Source: Halobaculum sp. MBLA0143 | Lineage (GTDB): Archaea > Halobacteriota > Halobacteria > Halobacteriales > Haloferacaceae | DNA length: 64,000 bases | NCBI RefSeq assembly: GCF_041361465.1 | Contig: NZ_JBGKAC010000001.1 | Coordinates: 2,108,001-2,172,000, forward strand | Direction: 5' to 3' | Part shown: positions 1 to 7,402 of the stretch, in pieces | How positions within the stretch are numbered: the stretch's first letter is position 1 | Layout: each line of letters starts with the position of its first letter | The notes under the pieces: model-generated | Told to the model about the DNA's origin: nothing | The model's input: the letters and a program-made list of their open reading frames with translations, nothing else | The model's database searches: none | Program-made: the position numbers and the translations under genes

Positions 1-1
1 G

Positions 2-349
2 GACGTCGACCGGCGTGTCGTGGACGCCACCACCGACGCGATCCTCCAGGACGACGAACTCCGGCGGATCTTCCGGAACATCACGGCCGTCCCGAGTCTG
101 ATGGATCTCGCGCCCGTGCTCGGGCTGACCGTGCTGACGGTGGAGGTGGGGGAGCCGGAGGCGGCCGGCGTCGTCGCGGAGATCACCGGGCTGCTCGCCG
201 AGCGAGACGTCCCGCTGCGACAGGTGCTGTCGGACGATCCGGAGTTCGCCGACGAGCCGGAGCTGTACCTCATCACGGACCGCGAGGTGCCCGGAGAGCT
301 CCTCGTCGAGATCCGAGAGCTGTCGTACGTCCGGAGCGTCGAGTTCTGA
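2..349 (+). CDS. ACT-domain amino-acid-binding regulator, C-terminal part (truncated by window edge)
   Basis: The frame is open to the left edge, so the true start lies outside the window; the GTG at 20 is only the first internal start codon. The visible 116 codons hold one complete ACT-type fold near residues 35-115: a strand (TVLTVEV), a helix (VVAEITGLLAERDVP), then strands LYLITD and VRSVEF. ACT domains bind amino acids, and in haloarchaea similar proteins are annotated as regulators of amino acid metabolism. That role is inferred from the family and not from catalytic residues. The next gene starts 45 nt downstream on the same strand and may be co-transcribed. Confidence 0.7.
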   Translation, partial: DVDRRVVDATTDAILQDDELRRIFRNITAVPSLMDLAPVLGLTVLTVEVGEPEAAGVVAEITGLLAERDVPLRQVLSDDPEFADEPELYLITDREVPGELLVEIRELSYVRSVEF

Positions 350-393
350 CCGGGAGCAGAACGCACTTGCGCCTCCGGACCGAGTCGTCGGGC

Positions 394-1032
394 GTGGAGC
401 CGTACCGCACTGTCGCCGAGCGCGCGACCGCGAGCTTCGAGGTTCGCGGCTCGGAGTTCCTGGGTCACGTCGCGCCGGCGAGCGACCCCGGGGCCGCCGA
501 GTCGTTCGTCGAGACCGTCCGGACGGAGTACGACGACGCCACCCACAACGTCCCCGTCTACCGGGTGCCCGCTGACGGGGAGTCGGGCGCCGAGGTCGGT
601 GACACCCCGACCGGGGGCGGGCTGCTCCGAGAGTACGAGAGCGACGACGGGGAGCCGTCCGGCTCGGCGGGCAAGCCGGCGCTGAACGTGCTCCAGCAAC
701 GAGACCTCCGTAGTCTCGTCTGTGTCGTCACGCGCTACTACGGCGGGACGAACCTCGGCGTCGGCGGGCTGGCCCGAGCGTACTCTCGGGCGGTCAAAGA
801 CGCCGTCGACGCCGCCGGCGTGACGGAGCGGCGCCCGCGCGAGCGGTTCGCCGTGACCGTCGCGTACGACGACTCCGGGACGGTCCGGGGGTTGTTGGAG
901 GGTGCCGACGCGGAGTTCGAGGCGGCGTACGCCGAGCGGGTCGCGTTCGACGTGGCCGCGCCGACGGAGACGGCCGCCGGGCTGCGCGACCGGATCAGGT
1001 CCGCCACCTCCGGCCGGGCGGAGATCGACTGA
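394..1032 (+). CDS. IMPACT/YigZ family protein (UPF0029)
   Basis: About 212 residues. The two hallmark motifs of the IMPACT family are present: DDGEPSGSAGKPALNVL in the middle, followed by VVTRYYGGTNLGVGGLARAY. The C-terminal third fits the EF-G-V-like second domain of YigZ proteins. Bacterial and eukaryotic members act around translation and stress signalling; the archaeal role is unknown. I chose GTG 394, giving VEPYRTVAERATASFEV, because the preceding nine codons look non-conserved; TTG 367 is an alternative that adds those nine residues. It ends 7 nt before the convergent sepF stop. Confidence 0.85.
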   Translation: MEPYRTVAERATASFEVRGSEFLGHVAPASDPGAAESFVETVRTEYDDATHNVPVYRVPADGESGAEVGDTPTGGGLLREYESDDGEPSGSAGKPALNVLQQRDLRSLVCVVTRYYGGTNLGVGGLARAYSRAVKDAVDAAGVTERRPRERFAVTVAYDDSGTVRGLLEGADAEFEAAYAERVAFDVAAPTETAAGLRDRIRSATSGRAEID

Positions 1033-1039
1033 CCGACGA

Positions 1040-1402
1040 CTACGGCTGTTCGTTCAGCTTCGTCCGGGCGATGCTCACGCCGGTCGGCGCGATGATCAGT
1101 TGGTCGTCACCCTTCCGGACGATGTCGCCGTCCACCTCCTTGGTCACCTGGCGGAGCTCGTCGATCAGGTGCTCGGTCGTCCCGTCGGAGGTGGAGTGGC
1201 GGGTGATGTCGGCGATGACGAAGTCACCGTCGTAGACCGCGTCTTTGATCTCGATCACGTCCGTCTGGTCACCCAGTTCCGCGATGTGGACCTGCATCGC
1301 CGCCGTCCCCCGTTGCGTGTCGAAGTCCTCGGCCTCGAGTTCCACGTAGTCCCCGGCGGACCGCCCGTCTTCCCCGCCGAGAATCTTGCTCATGATCCCC
1401 AT
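1040..1402 (-). CDS. sepF: Archaeal SepF, FtsZ membrane anchor
   Basis: 120 residues. The N-terminus (MGIMSKILGG) fits the short amphipathic membrane-targeting segment of archaeal SepF, followed by a linker and the globular SepF domain (DUF552) with VIEIKDAVYDGDFVIADITR and the conserved end GDDQLIIAPTGVSIAR. Archaeal SepF tethers FtsZ to the membrane at midcell. Length is normal for the family. It is divergent from the gene at 1503 and has its own TATA-like element. Identification is firm; the division role is known from the family. Confidence 0.93.
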   Translation of the reverse strand: MGIMSKILGGEDGRSAGDYVELEAEDFDTQRGTAAMQVHIAELGDQTDVIEIKDAVYDGDFVIADITRHSTSDGTTEHLIDELRQVTKEVDGDIVRKGDDQLIIAPTGVSIARTKLNEQP

Positions 1403-1424
1403 ACTCCACCCACGGGTACGGCGG

Positions 1425-1433
1425 TGTTAAGAA
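1425..1433 (-). promoter_or_regulatory. TATA-like promoter of sepF
   Basis: On the minus strand the sequence GTTCTTAAC lies 23-31 nt before the sepF ATG. This spacing fits an archaeal TATA box driving a leaderless or nearly leaderless transcript. It is one of few A/T-rich words in a GC-rich 100-nt gap. Confidence 0.5.
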
Positions 1434-1502
1434 CTTACGTCAGACACACACGAGTCACGGCGAGCGAAACCCCTACGACGCTGCGTCGCCGACGGACGGA
1501 CG

Positions 1503-2147
1503 ATGGAGCGCACGGCCGCACTGGACCGCGTGGAGGCGATTCTCGACACGATCGAATCCGAACCCACCCCGGTCCCGGTGAGAGAGGTGTGGGTGTACGG
1601 CGACGTCGCGTTGGGGCTGGACCCCGTCGACCGGCTGGACGTGTACGTGACGAAGGACCTCCACCTCCGTGGGGACGACGACGCGGCCGCGGAGTTCCGG
1701 GCCGAACACGGCGTCGACGGGGTCGGGCAGTCCGTCTCGGCGGAGTGGGCCCGGGCGTTCCCGGAGCACCTCCGGGCGAACGACACCGGCCACGCCGCCC
1801 CGGAGAAGTGTCTGGCGGCACACCTCCTGCCGGACGACGAGCCGATCCACCTGGAGGTGTGTAACGCGCCGTTCGACGACAACGTCACCCGTCGGCTGCA
1901 GGCCGCGCTGGACCGCGAGCAGTACGCCCAGGTGTTGGACCCTCGGGGGGTCCAGCTGTGGGCCGACGGCACGCGCGCGACGGAGACGCTGGAGAAGCTC
2001 CGGGCGGGGGAGCTCCCGTTCCCGACGCTGACGGGCGCGTTCGAGATGCTGGACGTGGCCGACGACACTGCCACGGAGATCGCCGAGGCCGTCCGGGGCC
2101 ACCGCCAGGGCCAGGAGTCCGCGACCGTCCGTGGCGACGTGGTGTGA
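1503..2147 (+). CDS. Conserved haloarchaeal protein with nucleotidyltransferase-like N-terminus (DUF7095-like)
   Basis: 214 residues, acidic, with no membrane segment or signal peptide. Residues about 26-50 (VREVWVYGDVALGLDPVDRLDVYV) resemble the strand-G-[x]-helix-D-x-D region of nucleotidyltransferase-fold proteins, but the catalytic GS and paired-Asp pattern is imperfect, so an inactive or diverged fold is possible. I recall similar haloarchaeal proteins filed under a DUF, without known function. It is divergent from sepF and 40 nt upstream of the zinc-ribbon gene at 2188. Start is the ATG at 1503. Confidence 0.7.
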   Translation: MERTAALDRVEAILDTIESEPTPVPVREVWVYGDVALGLDPVDRLDVYVTKDLHLRGDDDAAAEFRAEHGVDGVGQSVSAEWARAFPEHLRANDTGHAAPEKCLAAHLLPDDEPIHLEVCNAPFDDNVTRRLQAALDREQYAQVLDPRGVQLWADGTRATETLEKLRAGELPFPTLTGAFEMLDVADDTATEIAEAVRGHRQGQESATVRGDVV

Positions 2148-2187
2148 AGGACGGAGTTTTTCGCCGTCGAACCCGGACGGGTCGGGT

Positions 2188-3084
2188 ATGAGCGACTCCG
2201 GCGACGGCTTCGACCGCGAGGCGGAGCGACGCAAGCTGGAAGAGAAGTACGGCGACGACGCCGAGCGCCGCCAGTCCACCCAGCGCATGAGCGACCTCCT
2301 GTTGAAGGGGGCGACGATGACGAACAGGCACTGTGACACCTGTGGCGACCCCATCTTCCGCAAGGACGACCAGGAGTTCTGTCCCACCTGTTCGGCGGAG
2401 GGGCAGGCGGCCGAGGGTCAGGCGGCCGAGGGGCAAGCAGCCGACGGGCAGGCGGCCGAAGGGCAAGCAGCCGACGGGCAGGCGGCCGAAGGGCAAGCAG
2501 CCGACGGGCAGGCGGCTCGAGAGGCGAGCGAGTCCGAGGAACCCGCCGCGGCCGGCGGTCAACGACCGCCACAGCAGGGACAGGCGAGCACGCCGGAGCG
2601 CGGGCGCACCGAGAACGGTCGCAGAGCGGCCGACGCTTCTAATAGCGGCCGCACGGCGGCCGACGCTCCCAACAGCGGCCGCACGGCGGCCGACCCTTCC
2701 AACAGCGGCCGCACGGCGGCCGACGCTCCCAACAGCGGCCGCACGGCGGCCGACGCTGCCGGCGACGCCCAGCCGACGCCAGCGCAGGGGCACACGACAC
2801 AGTCCGGCGGGACACAGACGCACGAACGGCAGGGCCGCGGTGGCGACGCCGCCACCGGTCGGCAGCCCGCCGGCGACGCTGCCGACACTGGACGGCGAGA
2901 GCCGGCGACACGACGACGGTCGTCACCCGCGGGCGGCGACCTCGCGGCTGCGCGGGCGGCGTTGACGGACGCGATCGCGGAGCACGCGACCCGCGGGGCG
3001 GAGGCGACGGATCCGCGGACGGCGGCGGACCACCTCTCGGCCGCACGGGAGGCGGCCGAGGCGCTGTCCGCGCTCCGGCAGTGA
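2188..3084 (+). CDS. Sjogren-syndrome/scleroderma autoantigen 1-type zinc-ribbon protein with repeat expansion
   Basis: 298 residues from ATG 2188. The N-terminal 70 residues are the recognisable domain: a helix (REAERRKLEEKYGDD), then MSDLLLKGATMTNRHCDTC and CPTC, giving a CxxC...CxxC zinc ribbon. After it come two repeat blocks, eight five-residue units of the E/D-G-Q-A-A type and four ten-residue NSGRTAAD-type units, then an acidic low-complexity stretch and a C-terminal helical segment (ALTDAIAEHATR...AEALSALRQ). The family is archaeal and of unknown biochemical role. The disordered middle is far longer than the core domain needs. Confidence 0.8.
   Translation: MSDSGDGFDREAERRKLEEKYGDDAERRQSTQRMSDLLLKGATMTNRHCDTCGDPIFRKDDQEFCPTCSAEGQAAEGQAAEGQAADGQAAEGQAADGQAAEGQAADGQAAREASESEEPAAAGGQRPPQQGQASTPERGRTENGRRAADASNSGRTAADAPNSGRTAADPSNSGRTAADAPNSGRTAADAAGDAQPTPAQGHTTQSGGTQTHERQGRGGDAATGRQPAGDAADTGRREPATRRRSSPAGGDLAAARAALTDAIAEHATRGAEATDPRTAADHLSAAREAAEALSALRQ
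2398..2517 (+). repeat. 15-nt in-frame tandem repeat, 8 units
   Basis: Eight consecutive 15-nt units encode E/D-G-Q-A-A in the zinc-ribbon gene. Units alternate between GAG and GAC/GAA and between CAG and CAA codons, so the array has begun to diverge. Confidence 0.95.
2632..2751 (+). repeat. 30-nt in-frame tandem repeat, 4 units
   Basis: Four near-identical 30-nt units encode D-A-P/S-N-S-G-R-T-A-A in the same gene as the 15-nt array. The near identity suggests recent expansion. Confidence 0.95.
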
Positions 3085-3124
3085 GTCCGAAGAGCAGTTG
3101 TACCGCGGCCGTGTACACCGGCGC

Positions 3125-3517
3125 ATGAGTGACGCCGGGGGAACCGACCGAGCGGAGACGGACGAGCGCGGGAGCCGGGACGTCGTCGTGCCGATGCCGA
3201 TCTACAAGACCGTCACCGTCTTCTCGACGCTGTTGGCGGTCGTCGGCGTCGTCGGCGGCTTCGTGTTGCTGGACGCCGCCGTGATGACCGGCGGTGTCGT
3301 CCGCTTCGCCGTCAACGCCGTGTTGTCCGTCTTCGCCGTGCAGGTGTCGCCGGGGGTGTGGGCCACACTCCAGCCCGTCTTCGCCGTGCTGGGGCTGGCC
3401 GGCATCGCGCTCGGGGCGGTCGTGTACGTCCTCGGCTCTCGGTTTCGGGCCGAAGGGATGGGTGAGGACGGTGACGACGAGCCCGACGAGCCGCCGGCCG
3501 ACGGCGCCGCGGAGTGA
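3125..3517 (+). CDS. Small two-helix haloarchaeal membrane protein (DUF7315-like)
   Basis: 130 residues from ATG 3125. An acidic N-terminus precedes a conserved-looking RDVVVPMPIYKTVTVFSTL segment. Two transmembrane helices follow, around residues 33-55 and 82-105, and the C-terminus is acidic (DDEPDEPPADGAAE). I recall a haloarchaeal DUF with this N-terminal pattern but no function. The next gene starts 40 nt downstream and also encodes a small membrane protein, so the two may form a unit. Confidence 0.75.
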   Translation: MSDAGGTDRAETDERGSRDVVVPMPIYKTVTVFSTLLAVVGVVGGFVLLDAAVMTGGVVRFAVNAVLSVFAVQVSPGVWATLQPVFAVLGLAGIALGAVVYVLGSRFRAEGMGEDGDDEPDEPPADGAAE

Positions 3518-3557
3518 GACGGAAACGCTCAAGACGACCCGCGCCCGACGCCCGGTA

Positions 3558-3830
3558 ATGGCCGACGAGTTCATGAAGGGGCTGGGTATCTTCACCGGGG
3601 CCAGCCTCGCGTGGATGGTGCTCGCCGGGTGGTACCGCACCACCTCCTTCGAGAGTTCCCGCCAGCTGATCGCCGCGCCGTCGGAGCCCGCCAACGTGTT
3701 CGACGCCGTCGGTATCTTCCTCAACGACGTGTTCTTCTGGATGGCGATCGTCGGGCCGCTGACGTTCTGGGTGCTCGTGCCGGCGCTCCGGCGCGCCCAG
3801 GAGGCGTTCGCGGAAGGCTCCGGGAGCTGA
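3558..3830 (+). CDS. Small two-helix membrane protein (DUF7314-like)
   Basis: 90 residues from ATG 3558. Transmembrane segments lie near residues 7-25 (LGIFTGASLAWMVLAGW) and 55-78 (DVFFWMAIVGPLTFWVLVP). No catalytic motif is visible. It sits directly after another small membrane protein and converges on the unknown gene ending at 3856. It is probably a conserved haloarchaeal membrane protein of unknown role. Confidence 0.7.
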   Translation: MADEFMKGLGIFTGASLAWMVLAGWYRTTSFESSRQLIAAPSEPANVFDAVGIFLNDVFFWMAIVGPLTFWVLVPALRRAQEAFAEGSGS

Positions 3831-3855
3831 ACGGACGCAGAGACCCGGACGGGCG

Positions 3856-4671
3856 TCAGGCGTCAGTCGTCGCCTCGCTCCGGCGTCCCTCGCGGAACGC
3901 GCGTCGGACCCAAGCCGACGCAATCTCCGGGCCGGGTGAGTCCGACTGTCGTCCACGGAGGTTCGACACCGTGGTCTGGGTTGCGAGGAGGAGGACTCGC
4001 TCGTGGCCGTGTTCTGCGCTCACCCGTTCCACGCGGTCGAGCGTTGCCGCAGCCCGGTCGCCCGTCTGTCGGGCGCTGGCAACGAGAAACGCGAAGACGC
4101 CGACGGCGAGGGCAGCCGTCGAGCCGGTGTCGACCACGAGCAGGAGAGCGACGGCCGGGGTCAGGAGCACGGCGAGCAGTGCCGCGAGCGTCTGTGTGGA
4201 GCGTGCGACGAGACGGACGGCTGTCGGGGCGAGAAACGCGGCCGCGACCGTCGTCGCCACACCCGTCGCCGAGAAGACGAACGCCGTCGCAGCGACGGCG
4301 ACCCACTCGACGAGCGTAGAGACGAGCCCGCCGGTCGAAAACAGGCCCGACGACGACCCCTCGACTCGGTAGACGGGCGTCGACCGGTCCGTCTCCAGTC
4401 TGTCGGCCGCACACTCCTGTGGCGAACTGATACTCCGCGTTCCGAGCGCGTACAGAGCGTAGCCCACCAGACTGTAGAGGCCGAACCCCGTCGCCGTCGC
4501 CGGCGACCGGAGGAACGCGCGAGCCCACGCCGTCAGGCCGAACTCGTCGTCCGAGGACTCCACGAAGACGGCGTCCGCGTCCGTCTCGTCGACGCGCGCC
4601 GACAGCTCCCGTTGGAGGATCGAGAGCCGGTCGAACCCGGCGGCCGCGAACAGATCCAGTGTGACACTCAT
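3856..4671 (-). CDS. Unknown multi-pass membrane protein
   Basis: 271 residues from ATG 4671, chosen because a TATA box sits 26-32 nt upstream. The N-terminal about 75 residues are soluble and mixed-charge (DRLSILQRELSARVDETDADAVFVES). Hydrophobic segments follow around residues 80-100, 135-180 and 185-215, and the C-terminal 50 residues are soluble and charged. The gene is divergent from the unknown gene at 4886. I do not recognise the family; a distant TraB-like membrane organisation is possible but not supported by a motif. Confidence 0.65.
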   Translation of the reverse strand: MSVTLDLFAAAGFDRLSILQRELSARVDETDADAVFVESSDDEFGLTAWARAFLRSPATATGFGLYSLVGYALYALGTRSISSPQECAADRLETDRSTPVYRVEGSSSGLFSTGGLVSTLVEWVAVAATAFVFSATGVATTVAAAFLAPTAVRLVARSTQTLAALLAVLLTPAVALLLVVDTGSTAALAVGVFAFLVASARQTGDRAAATLDRVERVSAEHGHERVLLLATQTTVSNLRGRQSDSPGPEIASAWVRRAFREGRRSEATTDA

Positions 4672-4696
4672 ACGCGGGAAAGTATCGTCGCTCGTG

Positions 4697-4703
4697 TATA
4701 AAT
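4697..4703 (-). promoter_or_regulatory. TATA box for the membrane protein gene at 4671
   Basis: ATTTATA on the minus strand lies 26-32 nt before ATG 4671, the spacing expected for a leaderless archaeal transcript. Confidence 0.6.
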
Positions 4704-4843
4704 CTACTTCTACTACCGGTATAGCCGCGTCCGAGACACAGATATTGCATACACAGACCAAAATGCTCTTTCGACGGCTAACGTTCACGTACAGCGCTTG
4801 CACCGCACGTCGTAACAAGCTCATTTCGCTCCAAATAGAAAGG

Positions 4844-4852
4844 CTTAATTAT
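4844..4852 (+). promoter_or_regulatory. TATA box for the gene at 4886
   Basis: CTTAATTAT at 4844-4852 would place transcription start near 4875, only about 10 nt before GTG 4886. The surrounding 4680-4880 gap is A/T-rich compared with its neighbours. Confidence 0.5.
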
Positions 4853-4885
4853 CACCTCTCAATTCTAACTCATGCATGACGCAAG

Positions 4886-5530
4886 GTGACGGTGACTGGT
4901 GACGGCGACGGTTTCACCACCCAGGAGATGGACCGGTTCCGTCAGGTGATCCGCGAGCGTGCCGCCCGTGACCTCGCGGCCACCGAGGAACTGAGTGCCG
5001 AAGGTATTCCGAGTTGGCTGTCCAAACTTCCGACGGCACTACCGCTTGAGTTCTGCGCACAGGTCCCATTTGCAGACAACGTGTGCATGAAGGCTCCATC
5101 TCCGGTCAGTATAACTTCGTACCAATGTGGCGGCCTGACATACAGTGGATTAAGAACCCGCATGGCAGTCGGCTGGGGGCCGGGCGTTGAGATTGAGAAC
5201 GGAACCATCGGCGGAACCGTTCGGTACAAAGCAGCGTTGAACCTCATTATCGACCCGTCAAAGCCGTGTCCACTCGCTCTCAAGCTTGAATCCGGAACTG
5301 GAGAAGAAGTCTGCATCAGCCCTCAAAACTGTACTATTTCTCCGAAGGAGACCGTCGTCGCGTTGGCCAATGACCTCTACGACACCGTCTACGATGCCGT
5401 CAAGGACGGGTTCCAGCAGATCGGCTACGTTCCGCCAGAGCAGGTGCTGATCGCTATCACTGCGTTGGCGTGTATCGCGTACGCAGTGTTAATCGGCGCC
5501 TCGGTGCTGCCGGGGCCAGCCAGCGAGTGA
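4886..5530 (+). CDS. Unknown Cys-rich protein with C-terminal membrane anchor
   Basis: 214 residues. The first in-frame start is GTG 4886, because an in-frame stop lies at 4877-4879; nearby ATGs at 4872 and 4876 are out of frame and stop within nine codons. The N-terminal helix is charged (MDRFRQVIRERAARDLAATEE). The middle is cysteine-bearing and beta-like (CAQVPFADNVC, YQCGG, KPCPL, EVCISPQNC), and one hydrophobic helix at about residues 184-207 would anchor the C-terminus. There is no N-terminal signal. GC is clearly lower than in flanking genes. I do not recognise the family; an exported, disulphide-bonded or metal-binding protein is possible. Confidence 0.6.
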   Translation: MTVTGDGDGFTTQEMDRFRQVIRERAARDLAATEELSAEGIPSWLSKLPTALPLEFCAQVPFADNVCMKAPSPVSITSYQCGGLTYSGLRTRMAVGWGPGVEIENGTIGGTVRYKAALNLIIDPSKPCPLALKLESGTGEEVCISPQNCTISPKETVVALANDLYDTVYDAVKDGFQQIGYVPPEQVLIAITALACIAYAVLIGASVLPGPASE

Positions 5531-5624
5531 GGGTCGGATTAACCACAAGACACAGGTTAGAGATCGCTTGTGCCAATTTTTCTGTAGTTGACATCTTGTC
5601 TTGGCCATACTCTACTAAGACCAG

Positions 5625-5633
5625 ATATAAAAT
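5625..5633 (+). promoter_or_regulatory. TATA box for the DUF3592 gene
   Basis: ATATAAAAT at 5625-5633 lies 23-31 nt upstream of ATG 5656. A T-rich run at 5577-5583 just before it may end the upstream transcript. Confidence 0.65.
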
Positions 5634-5655
5634 ACAATTTTCAACAGATCTGATA

Positions 5656-6396
5656 ATGACAACACGGCGACAGCTGCTCGTCGGAGTCCTCCTCGCAGTG
5701 TTGCTGCTCGGTGTCGGCACCGCCGACGTGGTCAGTCAGTACGACAGGGTGAACACCGCAGCGACGACGACGGGCACGGTCCAGACGGCGAGCGTCGAGG
5801 AGGACTCGCTCGACATACCACAGCTCATCAACGACGAGTTCTATCGGACGAATCTCACGTACACGTACACGGTCGACGGAGAGCGGTACACCGGTCAGGG
5901 GCCGTTCCCGGCGTGGGCGTCGGGCACCGAGCGAGCGACGGTCGTCACGGTCGAGCGGTTCGAGTCGGGCGAGCGCGTGACGGTGTCTTACCGGCCCGCC
6001 GATCCGAGCGAGAGCTACCTCGTCGGGCGGTACGCCCTCTTTCCCGGGTTCGCCGCGCTCATCGTCGCGCCGTACCTGCTCGCGGTGCTCACCACACCCG
6101 GGTTCAGACTGGAGACGATCCTGGACGTTGCACTCCGGGGTGTCACAGACCAGCCCGCTCACAGGACCCCGAAGCTGGCCGACCCGGTCGACACGACGAC
6201 GGGCGACGGGGTGGAGTGGCTGCCGCTGACCGGGACCGCAGAGTGGGTCGTGTGGGGAACCGCGACGCTGGCTGCGCTCGCGGTCGTCGCCGTCTACCTC
6301 GCCGTCGCCCCGCCCGGCACCCGCCGGCTCGGCTACGCCGTCGGTCTGGTCGTGGTCGGTCTGACGGGCGTCCGGACCGCGTTCCGACGCCGGTAG
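5656..6396 (+). CDS. DUF3592 domain membrane protein
   Basis: 246 residues from ATG 5656. Residues 8-27 form a membrane anchor (LLVGVLLAVLLLGVGTADVV). A beta-rich extracytoplasmic domain follows, with the DUF3592 pattern YTYTVDGERYTGQGPF and RVTVSYRPADPSESYLV. A second hydrophobic segment lies near 128-147 and two more near the C-terminus (196-240), ending in FRRR. DUF3592 proteins are widespread, with no agreed function. It has its own TATA box 125 nt after the unknown tail-anchored gene. Confidence 0.8.
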   Translation: MTTRRQLLVGVLLAVLLLGVGTADVVSQYDRVNTAATTTGTVQTASVEEDSLDIPQLINDEFYRTNLTYTYTVDGERYTGQGPFPAWASGTERATVVTVERFESGERVTVSYRPADPSESYLVGRYALFPGFAALIVAPYLLAVLTTPGFRLETILDVALRGVTDQPAHRTPKLADPVDTTTGDGVEWLPLTGTAEWVVWGTATLAALAVVAVYLAVAPPGTRRLGYAVGLVVVGLTGVRTAFRRR

Positions 6397-6459
6397 CGCG
6401 GACGCGCCGAGCCGTCCGACTCCGAGACAGTTTTCCTCACCGGGTCCCGACCCACGGCC

Positions 6460-6726
6460 GTGACGGACGACGACCTCTCGGAGCACCTCGATCCGGAGCT
6501 CGACGGCGCGATCGCGGGGACCGACACGGACGACACCCTCCCGGGGCCGGTGACGATCCCGCGGCTCGTCGTCGCATTACACGTCGGGGGTGCCGCCGGA
6601 CTCCTCCCGTTCGCGCTGGAGGCGGCACAGAACGGCGAGACCGGACGGCTCGTGACGATGGCTGTCGTCGCGGGCGGGCTCGTGGCCGCCGGTGTCGTGA
6701 TCGCGCGCGCGACTGCCCGGCGGTAG
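6460..6726 (+). CDS. Small two-helix membrane protein, unknown
   Basis: 88 residues from GTG 6460. The N-terminus is acidic (TDDDLSEHLDPELDGAIAG). Two hydrophobic helices follow at about residues 34-54 and 64-84, ending in ATARR. No domain is recognised. It converges on gar1 across a 98-nt gap that is mostly 19-nt tandem repeats. Confidence 0.6.
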   Translation: MTDDDLSEHLDPELDGAIAGTDTDDTLPGPVTIPRLVVALHVGGAAGLLPFALEAAQNGETGRLVTMAVVAGGLVAAGVVIARATARR

Positions 6727-6734
6727 ATCGCTGC

Positions 6735-6816
6735 CCGGCGCTACTGTCGCGGTCCGGCACTACTGTCGTCGTCCGACACTACTACTCTCGTCCGGCACTA
6801 CTGTCGTCGTCCGGCG
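6735..6816. repeat. 19-nt tandem repeat between convergent genes
   Basis: Four units of exactly 19 nt start at 6735, 6754, 6773 and 6792, with a partial fifth at 6811. The consensus is CCGGCACTACTGTCGTCGT, with a few substitutions. The array fills the gap between the 3' ends of the small membrane gene and gar1. There are no spacers, so it is not a CRISPR. Confidence 0.9.
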
Positions 6817-6824
6817 CGACCGAC

Positions 6825-7064
6825 TCACGACGACCGGGCGTACACCGGCTGCCCGACGAGCGACGGGAGAGAGACGCCGTCGTCGGGCGTGACGGCGACG
6901 TACGGCCGCGCCGCTGGCCCGAACACGTCGACGATCTCGCCGACCGTCTCCAACGACTCGTCGACCACGCGCCGGCCGATCGACGGCGGCTCCGTCGCCT
7001 CTGCCGGCACCCTGACGATCGCGAGCCGTTGGGCCGTTCGAACCACTTCGCCGACGCGGCGCAC
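6825..7064 (-). CDS. gar1: H/ACA RNA-protein complex component Gar1
   Basis: 79 residues from GTG 7064. It is a compact beta-barrel protein with the Gar1 signature region VVDESLETVGEIVDVFGPAARPYVAVTP. Gar1 binds Cbf5 in the H/ACA ribonucleoprotein that guides pseudouridylation of rRNA and helps substrate turnover. It starts 2 nt after the srp19 stop, so the two are translated from one message. This srp19-gar1 order is common in haloarchaea. Confidence 0.9.
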   Translation of the reverse strand: MRRVGEVVRTAQRLAIVRVPAEATEPPSIGRRVVDESLETVGEIVDVFGPAARPYVAVTPDDGVSLPSLVGQPVYARSS

Positions 7065-7066
7065 GG

Positions 7067-7348
7067 CTACTCCCCGCGGACGGCCGCGACGTAGGCGCCG
7101 ACGGCCCGCACGAGGTCGTTCTTCGTCGTGTCGGTCGTTCCCCGTGCCAGGACGCGCCCGCGGGTCTCGTACTCTCTAGAGTACGTCTTCCCGCGCTCGA
7201 CTGTGGCGTCGTACCCGACTTGCTGGACCGCCTTGGCGATCTCGTCGACCGTCGGCTCCGGGACCGCCTGGTCCGTCGGGAGCCGCCGCCCGTCCGCGCG
7301 GGTCAGCTCCGCGTCGAAGTAGGCGGGCCACAGGACGTTCTCGACCAT
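7067..7348 (-). CDS. srp19: Signal recognition particle subunit SRP19
   Basis: 93 residues. Typical features are the start [17 protein letters not shown], a basic-acidic [20 protein letters not shown], and [23 protein letters not shown]19 binds the 7S RNA tips and prepares it for SRP54. The length is normal for haloarchaeal SRP19. It leads a two-gene unit with gar1. No 7S RNA gene was found in the neighbouring gaps. Confidence 0.93.
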   Translation of the reverse strand: MVENVLWPAYFDAELTRADGRRLPTDQAVPEPTVDEIAKAVQQVGYDATVERGKTYSREYETRGRVLARGTTDTTKNDLVRAVGAYVAAVRGE

Positions 7349-7402
7349 ACTCCGAGTGGCGTGGCCACGGGCAAGTGCGTTACCCTTCCGTCGGCGGGCG
7401 GC

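Noticed and set aside
4661-4879. 72-codon plus-strand ORF in the divergent gap
   Set aside because: It starts inside the opposite gene, spans both promoters and has no recognisable pattern.
6735-6816. Possible CRISPR-like array
   Set aside because: Units are contiguous 19-mers without spacers, and no cas genes are near.
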